Source of the DNA: Flavobacterium branchiicola
GTDB lineage: Bacteria > Bacteroidota > Bacteroidia > Flavobacteriales > Flavobacteriaceae
Assembly: GCF_018383905.1 (NCBI RefSeq)
Contig: NZ_JAGYWA010000003.1
Location: 274,931 to 338,930 of the forward strand
Direction of reading: 5' to 3'
DNA: 64,000 nt
Of the stretch, positions 47,568-56,703 are shown piece by piece. Numbering within the stretch: position 1 is the stretch's first letter; each line of letters starts with the position of its first letter. The position numbers and the translations under genes were made by a program. The notes under the pieces were generated by a model, which did not search any database, was not told where the DNA came from, and saw only the letters and a program-made list of their open reading frames with translations.

Positions 47568-48266
47568 TTACCAGCCTAAAAAGACCATCCCGAAACCGCA
47601 GGCCAATACTACTGCTCCGCTAATTGCGGGGGTATAACGTTCTAGTTTTTCTGTTTTAAAGAAAGAATACCCATAAACTCCTAAAAGCACCATGCCAAGC
47701 ATCGTTAGAACTGTGCTTAATGTAAAAACACTGATGATTGTAGAAATTTCGGTAACAGAACGATTCAATCCCGAATAAAAAAGCAAAGGAATTAACGGTT
47801 CGCTTGGCCCCATCACAAAAATGGCAAACAAAACCAAAGGCGTCACTTTAACCCGATTTGTTGGCATCACCACTTCGCCGTGTTTGTGCGAAAAAACAAA
47901 TACATCTTCTCCCATAACATCAAAGTGTTTGTGCGCTTTGTTCGTGTATGCGGCCCAAAGTCCATAAACAAGATAAATTGCACCAAATAACAGCAATGCC
48001 CAACTCGCAATATTGCCTCTAAAATCCTGAAAAAAGGTTATTTTATTGACTTGCCATCCTAAGAAAACGCCAATACATCCTAAAACGACCGAACTTAGAA
48101 TATGTCCTAAACCGCAGACTATGGTAAGCATAATGGTCTTAGACAGGCTCCACTTTCTAGATCGCGATAAAACAATAAATGGCAAGTAATGATCTGGACC
48201 AGAAGCCGTATGAAAAAAGCTAATGCTGATCGCTGTAATTGATAATGCTATTAAATTTGAATCCAT
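47568..48266 (-). CDS. UreH/NiCoT-like inner-membrane permease (nickel uptake candidate)
   Basis: 232 residues with about six membrane segments. The motif FHTASGPDHYLPF in the first helix (HTASGPDH) resembles the HxxxxDH nickel-binding motif of NiCoT and UreH permeases, but with one additional residue. VFSHKHGEVV forms a His-containing loop near 125-133, and VMGPSEPLIPLLF is conserved in the UreH/TauE-SafE-like group. It is seven bases after ureD. Its position in the urease operon supports nickel import. TauE/SafE-like sulfite transport is an alternative by family name only. Confidence 0.8.
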   Translation of the reverse strand: MDSNLIALSITAISISFFHTASGPDHYLPFIVLSRSRKWSLSKTIMLTIVCGLGHILSSVVLGCIGVFLGWQVNKITFFQDFRGNIASWALLLFGAIYLVYGLWAAYTNKAHKHFDVMGEDVFVFSHKHGEVVMPTNRVKVTPLVLFAIFVMGPSEPLIPLLFYSGLNRSVTEISTIISVFTLSTVLTMLGMVLLGVYGYSFFKTEKLERYTPAISGAVVLACGFGMVFLGW

Positions 48267-48273
48267 AATCTGT

Positions 48274-49071
48274 TTAAATTTGCAATGCTACTTTTTGTTC
48301 CCAAAGCACATCCTGCACTTTTCTGAAGAAATCAAACATTTGTTCTCCTCCGTTTCCTAAAATTCTAATGACAAAACCGTTAGCTTCCAGTTCACTAATT
48401 CCAAATGTTACATTTTCTAATCCTTCCAATTCTTTAAAAAAGAATTCGATATGCTCTTTCACATCTTCATTTTTTGTATTGAGATACACTAAAGTTCCCT
48501 GATGCGTAAAGCCCTCCAGCAGACCCATAGCCGATAAAGGCATAATATCGGGTCTCAACAGCACATTGTCCTTTAGAATAAGTCGATCATGATGATACAC
48601 CTCAACAAGGTTCTGAAAATGAGCATATTTAAAAGTTTCTCCATGGTGTTTACGTCCACAGGTAATAATTTCGCTAATCGTCAGTTCGCAATCATCCTCG
48701 ATGTTAATCTTATTATGGCTTTTAAAAGTGGAATCTTCATGAGGAACGATAGGATGAGGCACATAAGAAAACGAAGTTCCTTTTTCCATTTTGACATCCA
48801 TGATTTGCGAAGCGCTTCCATCCATATTAAACAATCGCTGATAAGATTGGGACTGCAATTGCAAACGGGCATTTTCTTTTACATGCACTTGTATATCGTA
48901 AGTATCACCGCTTAAAATTCCTGGCGATGAACTCATAATCATCAAATATGAAGCTCCATCTGATTGATACTGTCCTACAGGCATAATCCTGAAAGGCTGT
49001 GTCACGTATGAATCTCTTAAAAATGATTCCCCATCCCTTTCTTCTATTTCAATTTTTAGGGTGCTTACCAT
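48274..49071 (-). CDS. ureD: Urease accessory protein UreD
   Basis: 265 residues, typical for UreD, the scaffold that binds apo-urease and, with UreF and UreG, inserts nickel. Recognisable parts are MIMSSSPGILSGDTYDIQV (about 44-62), LQLQSQSYQRLFNMDG and FSYVPHPIVPHEDSTF, all typical of UreD. It is four bases after ureG and followed by the permease. The order ureE-F-G-D places it last among the accessory genes. Confidence 0.92.
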   Translation of the reverse strand: MVSTLKIEIEERDGESFLRDSYVTQPFRIMPVGQYQSDGASYLMIMSSSPGILSGDTYDIQVHVKENARLQLQSQSYQRLFNMDGSASQIMDVKMEKGTSFSYVPHPIVPHEDSTFKSHNKINIEDDCELTISEIITCGRKHHGETFKYAHFQNLVEVYHHDRLILKDNVLLRPDIMPLSAMGLLEGFTHQGTLVYLNTKNEDVKEHIEFFFKELEGLENVTFGISELEANGFVIRILGNGGEQMFDFFRKVQDVLWEQKVALQI

Positions 49072-49075
49072 TTTA

Positions 49076-49714
49076 CTAGCGAATTAAGTTTGGTTCTTCG
49101 ATATCTTCCAGCAATGCATATTTTTTAATCCAACCTATAACTTCGTCTATTCCTTGTGTAGATCTAAGGTTTGAAAACACAAATGGCGCTCCTTTTCTCA
49201 TTCTTCTTGCGTCATTTTCCATCACTTCTAAACTTGCTCCAACATAAGGCGCTAAGTCAATTTTATTAATCAAAAGCAAATCTGATCTTGTAATTCCAGG
49301 CCCGCCTTTACGAGGGATTTTCTCTCCTTCGGCAACGTCAATTACAAAAATCGTAACATCGGCTAGGTCGGGAGAAAAGGTTGCTGAAAGGTTATCTCCA
49401 CCACTCTCAATCAGAATTAATTCGATATCTGGAAAACGCGAAACCAATTCATCAACCGCTTCCAAATTCATACTCGCATCCTCACGAATTGCAGTGTGCG
49501 GACAACCTCCTGTTTCTACTCCAATGATTTTCTCTTTTGGCAAAAGACTGTTTTTCACCATAAATTCCGCATCTTCTTTTGTATAGATATCATTGGTAAT
49601 TACGCCTAAATTATAGTCGTTTAGCATTTTACGGCTCAAACGTTCCAACAATGCAGTTTTTCCTGAACCGACAGGCCCTGCAACTCCTACTTTTACATAT
49701 TTTCTAGTTTCCAT
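49076..49714 (-). CDS. ureG: Urease accessory GTPase UreG
   Basis: 212 residues. The P-loop [18 protein letters not shown] (about 8-25), [30 protein letters not shown] with the CPH nickel site, [19 protein letters not shown] and the base motif INKID are all present. UreG hydrolyses GTP to drive nickel delivery to UreC. The spacer before it holds a purine-rich tandem repeat, so its distance from ureF may vary. Confidence 0.95.
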   Translation of the reverse strand: METRKYVKVGVAGPVGSGKTALLERLSRKMLNDYNLGVITNDIYTKEDAEFMVKNSLLPKEKIIGVETGGCPHTAIREDASMNLEAVDELVSRFPDIELILIESGGDNLSATFSPDLADVTIFVIDVAEGEKIPRKGGPGITRSDLLLINKIDLAPYVGASLEVMENDARRMRKGAPFVFSNLRSTQGIDEVIGWIKKYALLEDIEEPNLIR

Positions 49715-49746
49715 TTCTCTTTGTTCTTTTTTTTCTTTTTTCTATA

Positions 49747-49836
49747 CTCTTTCTTCTTTCCTCTTTCTTCTTTCCTCTTTCTTCTTTCCTCTTTCTTCTT
49801 TCCTCTTTCTTCTTTGGACTTTGGACTTTGGACTTT
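49747..49836. repeat. 14-bp and 7-bp tandem repeats in the ureF-ureG spacer
   Basis: Four exact copies of CTCTTTCTTCTTTC (49747-49802) plus a 13-base partial copy (to 49815) are followed by three copies of GGACTTT (49816-49836). The message strand is all purine in the first array. It lies just after the ureF stop and about 30 bases before ureG. Slippage here could alter mRNA or coupling. Confidence 0.9.
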
Positions 49837-49837
49837 T

Positions 49838-50536
49838 CTACGACATGTACAATCTTGAATAAAGTCTCTCGTGCTGCATGCATCGAATATCAAAAGCAAT
49901 GCTGCACAGACCTACAAGTTCTCTGTCTATTGTTAAAGTTTCTTTTGCCAATTTTTTAATCAGCGGCTGCAATTCGAATAAAACATCTTGTCCGTCCAAT
50001 TGTCCAAGAGGCACCAGTTTAACCGAATTGGTAATCATTCCGATCGCAGCATTGTAGTAAAATGCAAACAAGGCTTCGTCTAGCGGAATTTCCAATAACT
50101 GCGCATACAATCCAAAAGCGATGCAGTAATGTGCCGTTGCTTCTTTATTGGCAATTGCCTGCTCGTAACCGCTAATGAGATCAAAGGCTTTTTGTCTTCG
50201 AAAGATCTTGATTAATCGAATTCCCAGCTTCTGGCTTGCTTCTCGTATTTCACGCGGACTTTTTAATGCACTGCATTCCTGATCTAGTTTTATGATCGTT
50301 TTTAAATCATTATTTTCTGCCGCTATATAAGCTAGTTTTAAGAAAGATGCATCATTATATTTAATGTTATACATTAACATATTAGTCACAAATTCTTTTG
50401 CTGCAATCACAGAATTCACTGCCTCTTCCTGCACATAAGTCTCCAATCCGTTGGAGTGTGTATATCCTCCAATTGGCAACGTTGGGTCTGCCAAATGCAG
50501 CAAACTTCCTAAATAAGTATTTTCTATATTAGTCAT
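49838..50536 (-). CDS. ureF: Urease accessory protein UreF
   Basis: 232 residues, all helical. Characteristic parts are LLHLADPTLPIGGYTHSNGLETYVQEE (about 12-38), ALKSPREIREASQKLGIRL, HYCIAFGLYAQLLEIPLDEAL and SVKLVPLGQLDGQDVL. UreF is a GTPase-modulating partner in the UreGFD activation complex. Its start overlaps the end of ureE by eight bases, so they are coupled. Confidence 0.93.
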   Translation of the reverse strand: MTNIENTYLGSLLHLADPTLPIGGYTHSNGLETYVQEEAVNSVIAAKEFVTNMLMYNIKYNDASFLKLAYIAAENNDLKTIIKLDQECSALKSPREIREASQKLGIRLIKIFRRQKAFDLISGYEQAIANKEATAHYCIAFGLYAQLLEIPLDEALFAFYYNAAIGMITNSVKLVPLGQLDGQDVLFELQPLIKKLAKETLTIDRELVGLCSIAFDIRCMQHERLYSRLYMS

Positions 50537-51032
50537 TTGATGCCGCCATATTTAGGATTTTTGTAAAAAGAGACGAATTTCCATGACCGTGAGGCGCTAC
50601 ATTTGATTTTAACAAATGTAAAAGCTGTATCTCTTGTTTTTCTGGAGCATAACCGCTTGCTTCAAGCCATCGAAACATTGGCATTTCAAAAGGCATCATA
50701 ATCTGATTATTTTGAATAAATAACGGAAGATGCTTATTTCCAATCTCATAACAAATCGTACCCATTTCCAGTAAAGACGAAGGTGTCATTACGATTGCTT
50801 CGCAAGGTTTAATAGTTACAACGATCACTTTTTTATCATCCTGATACAGAATATCATCCTGATTCAATCGCTGTCCTTCCTGTATAAACTTAATCGCAAT
50901 TTCTACACCCGAATTTGTTCGCTTGCGCTGAATTCGCTTTGTAGTTTCAAACCACTCAATTTCCAGCAGATCGATCTCAAGACCTTCAACTGATTGTGTT
51001 TTTGCATTGCCTATTGTCTGTTGTATAATCAT
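50529..51032 (-). CDS. ureE: Urease nickel metallochaperone UreE
   Basis: 167 residues: an N-terminal peptide-binding domain and a C-terminal metal domain (IGNKHLPLFIQNNQIMMPF, about 94-112, with the conserved His98). The C-terminus has only HGHG rather than a long His-rich tail, so nickel storage beyond delivery is unlikely. It overlaps the end of the outer-membrane protein gene by one base and ureF by eight. Confidence 0.92.
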   Translation of the reverse strand: MIIQQTIGNAKTQSVEGLEIDLLEIEWFETTKRIQRKRTNSGVEIAIKFIQEGQRLNQDDILYQDDKKVIVVTIKPCEAIVMTPSSLLEMGTICYEIGNKHLPLFIQNNQIMMPFEMPMFRWLEASGYAPEKQEIQLLHLLKSNVAPHGHGNSSLFTKILNMAASND

Positions 51033-51619
51033 TATTTCGATTTTTTAAGGGAGATGTTTTTTGAAACTCCTAATCCGAATGTTGACCCGTTTATTCCTGC
51101 CACAAAGGTTTTATTACTCGTCTTATTTGCATCGTTTCCAGTCGTATTTTCATAAGATAGTTCACAGAACTTCGCTTTTAATGCCCATCCGTGACCCAGA
51201 AATACAGCCACAATTGGATAAATTCTTCCAAGATATCCGTCATAATTATAAGATCCCGCAGTATTCATAAGCGTAGTTCCCCATACATAATGCGCATCTA
51301 CCTGAGCAATGATGGCAAAGTGTTCTCCAATATTCCAGGAATCACTGTAAAAAGTACCAATTTCGTGTTTAGAATCGGCAAGATTTCCTGCTGCGTTTTT
51401 CTCTTGGTCAATAGCAAAATTCATCCCTGCAACGACGTGATCATTAAAGAAATATCCCACTCCGATTGGGTTTGCCGCAAAAGTGCTCCCTGTATTATTA
51501 TTGTCTTTATAAGTTAACGAACCATAAAGCATTAAAGATCCTTTTTGTGCACGAACCGTTGTTAGACTTGCACATACCAACAGTAGAATTAACTCTAAAT
51601 TAATTTTCCAAGTATTCAT
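51032..51619 (-). CDS. Outer-membrane beta-barrel protein within the urease operon
   Basis: 195 residues with a signal peptide ending near VRAQ (about 25). The rest is a small eight-strand-type barrel: GSLMLYGSLTYKDN, AANPIGVGYFFNDHVVAGMNFAID, HFAIIAQVDAHYVWG, ALKAKFCELSYENT and FGLGVSKNISLKK. I do not recognise a named family. It sits between ureC and ureE and is coupled to ureE by a one-base overlap, so it is co-expressed with urease. A role in envelope permeability for urea or nickel is inference. Confidence 0.78.
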   Translation of the reverse strand: MNTWKINLELILLLVCASLTTVRAQKGSLMLYGSLTYKDNNNTGSTFAANPIGVGYFFNDHVVAGMNFAIDQEKNAAGNLADSKHEIGTFYSDSWNIGEHFAIIAQVDAHYVWGTTLMNTAGSYNYDGYLGRIYPIVAVFLGHGWALKAKFCELSYENTTGNDANKTSNKTFVAGINGSTFGLGVSKNISLKKSK

Positions 51620-51690
51620 AAAATTCTTTTGGTTATTTTATTCTGAACTCACTGCGACGGAATAAGTTGCCGCAGTGAGAAGAAGAATAG

Positions 51691-51839
51691 TTATTAATCC
51701 GTTGGGCGAAATGAGTTTTAACACATAGAAACATAGCTTTTCTAAACTTTAGAAAAAGGCGTTTCACTAATTTCAACACACATAGCTATGTGATAAAATT
51801 AAATTTTATACTATTTTTTCGCCAACAGGTTATTTATTA
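51691..51839. repeat. MITE-like intergenic element, copy 2
   Basis: The ends are inverted: TTATTAATCCGTTGGGCGAAA on the left (51691-51711) and TTTTCGCCAACAGGTTATT (51816-51834) on the right, reaching the ureC stop codon. Inside are AACACATAGAAACATAGC, GGCGTTTCACT and the 14-base perfect palindrome CACATAGCTATGTG (51779-51792). It shares these words with the copy at 46455-46640. Confidence 0.6.
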
Positions 51840-53558
51840 AAATAGATAGTATAACTGTGCTAAAGGAAGTTTATCTACAGGTTCGCAGGTGATTTTTTCT
51901 CCATCAATTGTTACGGTATAATTCTCTGCATTGACCATGATTTCTGGAGTTGCATTGTTGTGAATCATATCTGCTTTACCAATATTTCTACAGTTTGAAA
52001 CCGCTAATAATTGCTTTTCTAAACCATATTCCTCGGCAATATTATTATCGATACCTGCCTGAGAAACAAAGGTAAACACCGTTTCAGTTAATGCTTTACC
52101 ATAAGTTCCAAACATATTGCGTAAGATAATTGGCTGTGGTGTTGGAATAGAAGCATTTGCATCCCCCATTTTGCTTGCAGCAATAAAACCTCCTTTTACG
52201 ATAATTTCTGGCTTTACCCCAAATAAGGCAGGTTTCCAAATTACCAAGTCAGCGATTTTGCCTGCTTCTATTGATCCAACATAATTAGAAATTCCGTGTG
52301 CAATTGCAGGGTTAATAGTATATTTAGAAACATATCTCTTTGCACGGAAGTTGTCGTTTTTATTTTCTTCATCTTCTGCCAAATATCCTTTTTGTTTTCT
52401 CATTTTATCTGCCGTTTGCCAAGTACGAGTGATTACTTCACCCACACGTCCCATAGCCTGAGAATCTGAACTCATGATACTGAACACTCCCATATCCTGA
52501 AGTACATCTTCTGCCGCAATAGTTTCCGGACGTATACGTGAATCGGCAAAAGCAACATCTTCCGGAATTTGCGGACTCAAGTGGTGGCAAACCATTAGCA
52601 TATCCAAATGTTCATCGATTGTATTTGTAGTATAAGGTCTTGTTGGATTTGTTGAGGCAGGCAATACATTTGGATACATTGCCGCTTTGATAATATCTGG
52701 CGCGTGACCACCGCCTGCTCCTTCAGTATGGAAAGTATGAATAACACGACCCGCAATAGCATTCATAGTATCTTCAAGAAATCCTGCTTCGTTAAGCGTG
52801 TCGGTGTGAATGGCTACTTGTACATCGTATTTATCAGCCACTTTTAAAGAAGCGTCTATCACGGCAGGAGTTGCTCCCCAGTCTTCATGGATTTTCACTC
52901 CTAATGCTCCAGCTTCAATTTGTTCTTCAATTGGAGCTTCTGAAGCTACATTTCCTTTTCCGAAGAAACCAACATTTACAGGAAATGCTTCTGCAGCCTG
53001 CAACATTCTTTTAATGTTGTGTTTTCCCGGTGTAACGGTTGTCGCATTTGTCCCGTCTGCAGGACCAGTTCCGCCACCAATCATAGTGGTAATACCGCTA
53101 TATAAAGCTGTTTCTATTTGAGTAGGGCTGATAAAATGAATGTGAGTATCAATTCCTCCGGCTGTAACAATATATCCATGACCGCCATGAACTTCTGTCG
53201 AAGCTCCAATAATCATATTTGGCGTGATATTGTCCATAGTATCAGGATTTCCAGCTCTTCCAACACCAACGATCTTTCCGTCTTTGATACCAATATCTCC
53301 TTTTACAATTCCCCAGTGGTCAATAACTGTCGCACCAGTGATCACAAAATCAAGAACACCTCCGTCACGTAAAGCATTTGAAGACTGGCACATACCGTCT
53401 CTAACCGTTTTTCCTCCACCAAACTTGGCTTCATCTCCGTAAGAGCAAAAATCTTTTTCGATTTCTATAATAAGATCTGTATCTCCTAAACGTATTTGAT
53501 CTCCTACAGTTGGACCAAAAATACTTGTATAATTTTTTCTAGTTACTTCTAAACTCAT
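51837..53558 (-). CDS. ureC: Urease alpha subunit UreC
   Basis: 573 residues, the usual length of the catalytic subunit that hydrolyses urea to ammonia and carbamate. Nickel and active-site motifs are all seen: THIHFISP (two His ligands), GVKIHEDWG with the carbamylated Lys, [25 protein letters not shown], and the flap [20 protein letters not shown] with the catalytic His. [16 protein letters not shown] carries the Asp ligand. It overlaps the end of ureB by four bases. It is complete with no missing residue. Confidence 0.97.
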   Translation of the reverse strand: MSLEVTRKNYTSIFGPTVGDQIRLGDTDLIIEIEKDFCSYGDEAKFGGGKTVRDGMCQSSNALRDGGVLDFVITGATVIDHWGIVKGDIGIKDGKIVGVGRAGNPDTMDNITPNMIIGASTEVHGGHGYIVTAGGIDTHIHFISPTQIETALYSGITTMIGGGTGPADGTNATTVTPGKHNIKRMLQAAEAFPVNVGFFGKGNVASEAPIEEQIEAGALGVKIHEDWGATPAVIDASLKVADKYDVQVAIHTDTLNEAGFLEDTMNAIAGRVIHTFHTEGAGGGHAPDIIKAAMYPNVLPASTNPTRPYTTNTIDEHLDMLMVCHHLSPQIPEDVAFADSRIRPETIAAEDVLQDMGVFSIMSSDSQAMGRVGEVITRTWQTADKMRKQKGYLAEDEENKNDNFRAKRYVSKYTINPAIAHGISNYVGSIEAGKIADLVIWKPALFGVKPEIIVKGGFIAASKMGDANASIPTPQPIILRNMFGTYGKALTETVFTFVSQAGIDNNIAEEYGLEKQLLAVSNCRNIGKADMIHNNATPEIMVNAENYTVTIDGEKITCEPVDKLPLAQLYYLF

Positions 53559-53926
53559 GATTTCACATTTTTAAATTTCCCTTCTTCTAAGCGTTCTAAT
53601 GCAAGAGCTTTATTGTGCGGAGATAAATCTCCATCTACTAAATTGTTGTGCCCATAAAGATGTTGTGTTCCGCCAAATTGAGTCAATTCTACTTCTTTTT
53701 CTTCTCCTGGTTCAAATCTCACTGCTGTACTGGCAATAATATTCAATCGCATTCCGAATGCTTTTTCTCTGTCAAAAGACATCATTCTGTTCACCTCAAA
53801 AAAGTGAAAATGTGAACCTACTTGGATTGGTCTATCTCCGGTATTGGTAACTTTTATCTTTAACGTTTCACGGCTATCATTACAAATAATAGCACTATCT
53901 TTTAAAATAATTTCTCCTGGAATCAT
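53555..53926 (-). CDS. ureB: Urease beta subunit UreB
   Basis: 123 residues. [16 protein letters not shown] at the start and [20 protein letters not shown] (about 30-49) are hallmarks of UreB. The end matches the [15 protein letters not shown] region. It is a structural subunit of the urease trimer. It begins 11 bases after ureA and overlaps ureC by four bases. UreA and UreB are separate genes, unlike the fused form in Helicobacter. Confidence 0.96.
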   Translation of the reverse strand: MIPGEIILKDSAIICNDSRETLKIKVTNTGDRPIQVGSHFHFFEVNRMMSFDREKAFGMRLNIIASTAVRFEPGEEKEVELTQFGGTQHLYGHNNLVDGDLSPHNKALALERLEEGKFKNVKS

Positions 53927-53937
53927 AGTTGCTTTTC

Positions 53938-54240
53938 TTATCGCACAGGGTTGTGCACGGTTACTAATTTGGTTCCATCAGGAAATGTAGCTTCAATCTG
54001 GATATCATGAATCATTTCCGGAACCCCTTCCATCACATCTTCTCTGCGAAGAAGCGTTGCGCCATATTGCATTAATTCGGCAACGGTCTTACCGTCTCGT
54101 GCACATTCCATAAGCTCACTGCTTATAAGGGCAATGGTTTCAGGATAGTTTAATTTTAAGCCACGGGCTTTTCTCTTTTGAGCTAGTTCGCCTGCTGTAT
54201 GCAGCATAAGCTTCTCAATTTCTCTAGGTGTTAAATGCAT
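53938..54240 (-). CDS. ureA: Urease gamma subunit UreA
   Basis: 100 residues, the standard length. [45 protein letters not shown], and [27 protein letters not shown] are all present and typical. It is the first gene of the urease operon. Confidence 0.97.
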   Translation of the reverse strand: MHLTPREIEKLMLHTAGELAQKRKARGLKLNYPETIALISSELMECARDGKTVAELMQYGATLLRREDVMEGVPEMIHDIQIEATFPDGTKLVTVHNPVR

Positions 54241-54574
54241 AATATTTTTTTTAGTTAAAAAATAACGTGTAGCATAGAAAACGGCATAACTGATCTGTTT
54301 TAGATCGATTATGGTTTTTCAGATGTAATAAAAAATGGTTTGAAAGTCAAGGCAATACTTGCCCTTTCCAAATAGAAATCTACCTGGATAAAATGGTGCA
54401 TTTTATAGAAAGACCTGCACCGGTCTTATATACTGCAAAATAGAGTACTTAATAGATCGTAAGTGTATTTTCACTTTCTATTAAAATAGGAACACAATTA
54501 TTCACTCAAAATGAAAAAATACATTTTTATCCTGAATACAATGCGTCAAACTTCAATTAAGCAGTTTTAAGAAA
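54241..54574. other. Leader region upstream of ureA
   Basis: About 334 bases between ureA and the next minus-strand gene. The hairpin-like word TAGATCGATTA and a direct AT-rich stretch are seen. I find no exact TAnnTTTG promoter and no gene. Confidence 0.45.
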
Positions 54575-54967
54575 TTAAAGATGGATTTTTAAACTGTGAA
54601 ATAGGATATTTCTTGACATGTTTCGAAAAGGAGGTATATTTCGTTCTAATACTCCTTGATTGTTCAGTTTTATACTTTCTGTGCAAACAAAACAAATGTC
54701 TTTTGAGTTTTTGCTATTTAAATGAAGTGGAGATACAGGCAAAGAAGTACTGCATTTCTCCGTTTCAGAAGTATTCTCTAATAAGATAAATTTTAACTGA
54801 CTAGACTCTAAAAGCGTTGTTTCATATTTAGCTTTTCCCTCAGTTAATGTCCCCTGAACTGATTCAGTTGCCACATGACTATTTATTCTTTTTACAATAG
54901 AATTGCTATAACTATTTGGGATAGTTAAGAGGCAGATTTGTAAAAATAAAATATAAGCTAATTTCAT
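54575..54967 (-). CDS. Small secreted or envelope hypothetical protein
   Basis: 130 residues with a probable signal peptide (MKLAYILFLQICLLTIPNSYS). The mature part is polar with Cys residues at about 77, 96 and 99 (CSTS, CFVC). I do not recognise a domain. A -7-like TAAATTTG lies 43 bases upstream on the same strand, which supports expression. It is 334 bases upstream of ureA on the same strand; whether it is joined to the urease transcript is unclear. Confidence 0.5.
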   Translation of the reverse strand: MKLAYILFLQICLLTIPNSYSNSIVKRINSHVATESVQGTLTEGKAKYETTLLESSQLKFILLENTSETEKCSTSLPVSPLHLNSKNSKDICFVCTESIKLNNQGVLERNIPPFRNMSRNILFHSLKIHL

Positions 54968-55388
54968 CGGGAAGATTTCAATTACTAGAGGATTGTTCCT
55001 TTATACTTGCAAATTTAATGGGGTTGAAACAGGATTGATTAGCACAAATCTTGACTTTTCTTTTCCAAATTTATAAATAATGGAAGTTTAACACGATTTT
55101 TTCATCCGCAAGGATTTATCACATTATAAGATGTTCTTAAATACTTTAATTCTATTGTCTGAGAATATCAATTATTGAAACATACTTGATAACATTCATT
55201 AAGAAAAACCATCTCTGCTCTTGTTATAAAATTGTCACACATCATATATATTCTTATATTCAATTTAATAAGCAATTAGACAAATTCAAAACATTTAAAT
55301 CAAAAACTGAAACACGATTTTCGTAGTCTCTTATAATTTCGCTTTAAAGATATTCAACAAAACCGAGTATCAATAAACCGATTACACT
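54968..55388. other. Divergent intergenic region, small secreted protein / GH88
   Basis: About 420 AT-rich bases. The only supported signal is the minus-strand TAAATTTG element at 55010-55017. No gene is seen. Confidence 0.5.
55010..55017 (-). promoter_or_regulatory. Candidate -7 element for the small secreted protein
   Basis: Minus-strand TAAATTTG, 43 bases before the start at 54967. The -33 element is not clear at the right spacing. Confidence 0.35.
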
Positions 55389-56591
55389 ATGAAAAAAACC
55401 TTCAATCTAATTCTGGCACTTTCATTTACCACATTAAGTTCTTTTGCAAAACCAATACAAGATGATCCTTCTCCTCTTTGGTTTAAAAAAGCTACTGAGG
55501 TAATTCATTTTCAATTAAACAAAGCCGCACTAACGTACAAACCCGGAAAAAATCCCCGATCTGTTAATCCCGACGGCACAGTAAGACTTGCAGGAATAAC
55601 CGACTGGACAACGGGTTTTTTTCCGGGAAGTTTATGGTACGGATATGAACTTACAGGTGATAAAGCCTTAGAAGAAGAAGCTAAGAAATTCACACTTGCT
55701 TTAGATTCCATCAGAAATATCAAAAACACACATGACGTTGGTTTTATGTTGTATTGCTCTTACGGAAATGCGTACAGAATTACAGGTGACAAAATCTATC
55801 TTCCGGCATTGGCAGACGGTGCCGCAAATCTTTATGCTCGTTTTAGCCCAACAGTAGGAACCATCCGTTCCTGGGATTTTCCTTGGTTGCATTATCCCGT
55901 AATTATAGACAATATGATGAATCTGGAGTATTTGTACTGGAGCGCTAAACAGTTTGATAAACCAGACTATGCAAAAGCTGCCGATACACATGCTACAACT
56001 ACGATGAAAAATCATTTTAGAAAAGATTACAGCTCGTACCATTTAGTAGATTATGATCCAAAAACGGGAAAAGTAATAAAGAAAGGAACGCATCAAGGTG
56101 TTACAGACGAATCTTCTTGGGCGCGTGGACAAGCTTGGGGATTGTATGGGTATACGATGTGTTATGCAAACAGTAAAAATCCGAAATTTTTACAACAGGC
56201 AGAAAATATCGCCTCTTTTATCATGAATCATCCAAGAATGCCTAAAGATAAAGTTCCTGTTTGGGATTTTGACGTTCACAATGCATTAGATACCGCAGAA
56301 ACTGCTCCAAGAGATGCTTCGGCCGCGGCAGTTATCGCTTCTGCCCTGTTAGATTTAAGCACTCAGATAAAAGATGGAAAAAAATATGCAGCTTACGCCG
56401 AAGAAATACTAAAATCACTTTCTTCTGATGCTTATTTGGCTAAAGCTGGAGAAAATCATTACTTTTTACTGAAACACAGCGTTGGGGCTTTTCTTTATAA
56501 TTCAGAAATAGACACGCCACTTGATTATGCAGATTACTATTATCTCGAGGCATTAAAGAGATATGCGACGATTAAAAAAATTGAAATCTAA
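55389..56591 (+). CDS. GH88 unsaturated glucuronyl hydrolase
   Basis: 400 residues with a signal peptide ending at SSFA (20). GH88 enzymes remove the 4,5-unsaturated uronic acid left on oligosaccharides by polysaccharide lyases, acting by hydration of the double bond. The two key Asp residues are seen: THDVGFM (Asp116) and VIIDNMMNLEYLYW (Asp174). Additional typical parts are TDWTTGFFPGSLWYGYELT, SSWARGQAWGLYGYTM and DTAETAPRDASAAAVIASALL. It is the first gene of the heparin locus, directly before heparinase III, which creates its substrate. The cell site is likely periplasmic. Confidence 0.93.
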   Translation: MKKTFNLILALSFTTLSSFAKPIQDDPSPLWFKKATEVIHFQLNKAALTYKPGKNPRSVNPDGTVRLAGITDWTTGFFPGSLWYGYELTGDKALEEEAKKFTLALDSIRNIKNTHDVGFMLYCSYGNAYRITGDKIYLPALADGAANLYARFSPTVGTIRSWDFPWLHYPVIIDNMMNLEYLYWSAKQFDKPDYAKAADTHATTTMKNHFRKDYSSYHLVDYDPKTGKVIKKGTHQGVTDESSWARGQAWGLYGYTMCYANSKNPKFLQQAENIASFIMNHPRMPKDKVPVWDFDVHNALDTAETAPRDASAAAVIASALLDLSTQIKDGKKYAAYAEEILKSLSSDAYLAKAGENHYFLLKHSVGAFLYNSEIDTPLDYADYYYLEALKRYATIKKIEI

Positions 56592-56616
56592 ACGCAACCA
56601 ACAAAATAAAAATATA

Positions 56617-56659
56617 GAAAGCTATCTTTGGTATTATAATATCAACCAGATAGCTTTTT
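56617..56659 (+). terminator. Hairpin terminator between GH88 and hepC
   Basis: AAAGCTATCT pairs with AGATAGCTTT across a loop of about 20 bases, followed by T. It lies about 26 bases after the GH88 stop, so the hepC transcript may start separately or read-through may be partial. Confidence 0.6.
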
Positions 56660-56703
56660 AATTATAACTGCAAATTATCTAACACACTTAATTAAAAACC
56701 TAA

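Noticed and set aside
49693..49899. Lys/Arg/Glu-rich 68-residue open frame between ureF and ureG
   Set aside because: Its sequence comes from the purine-strand tandem repeat, and it overlaps both ureF and ureG.
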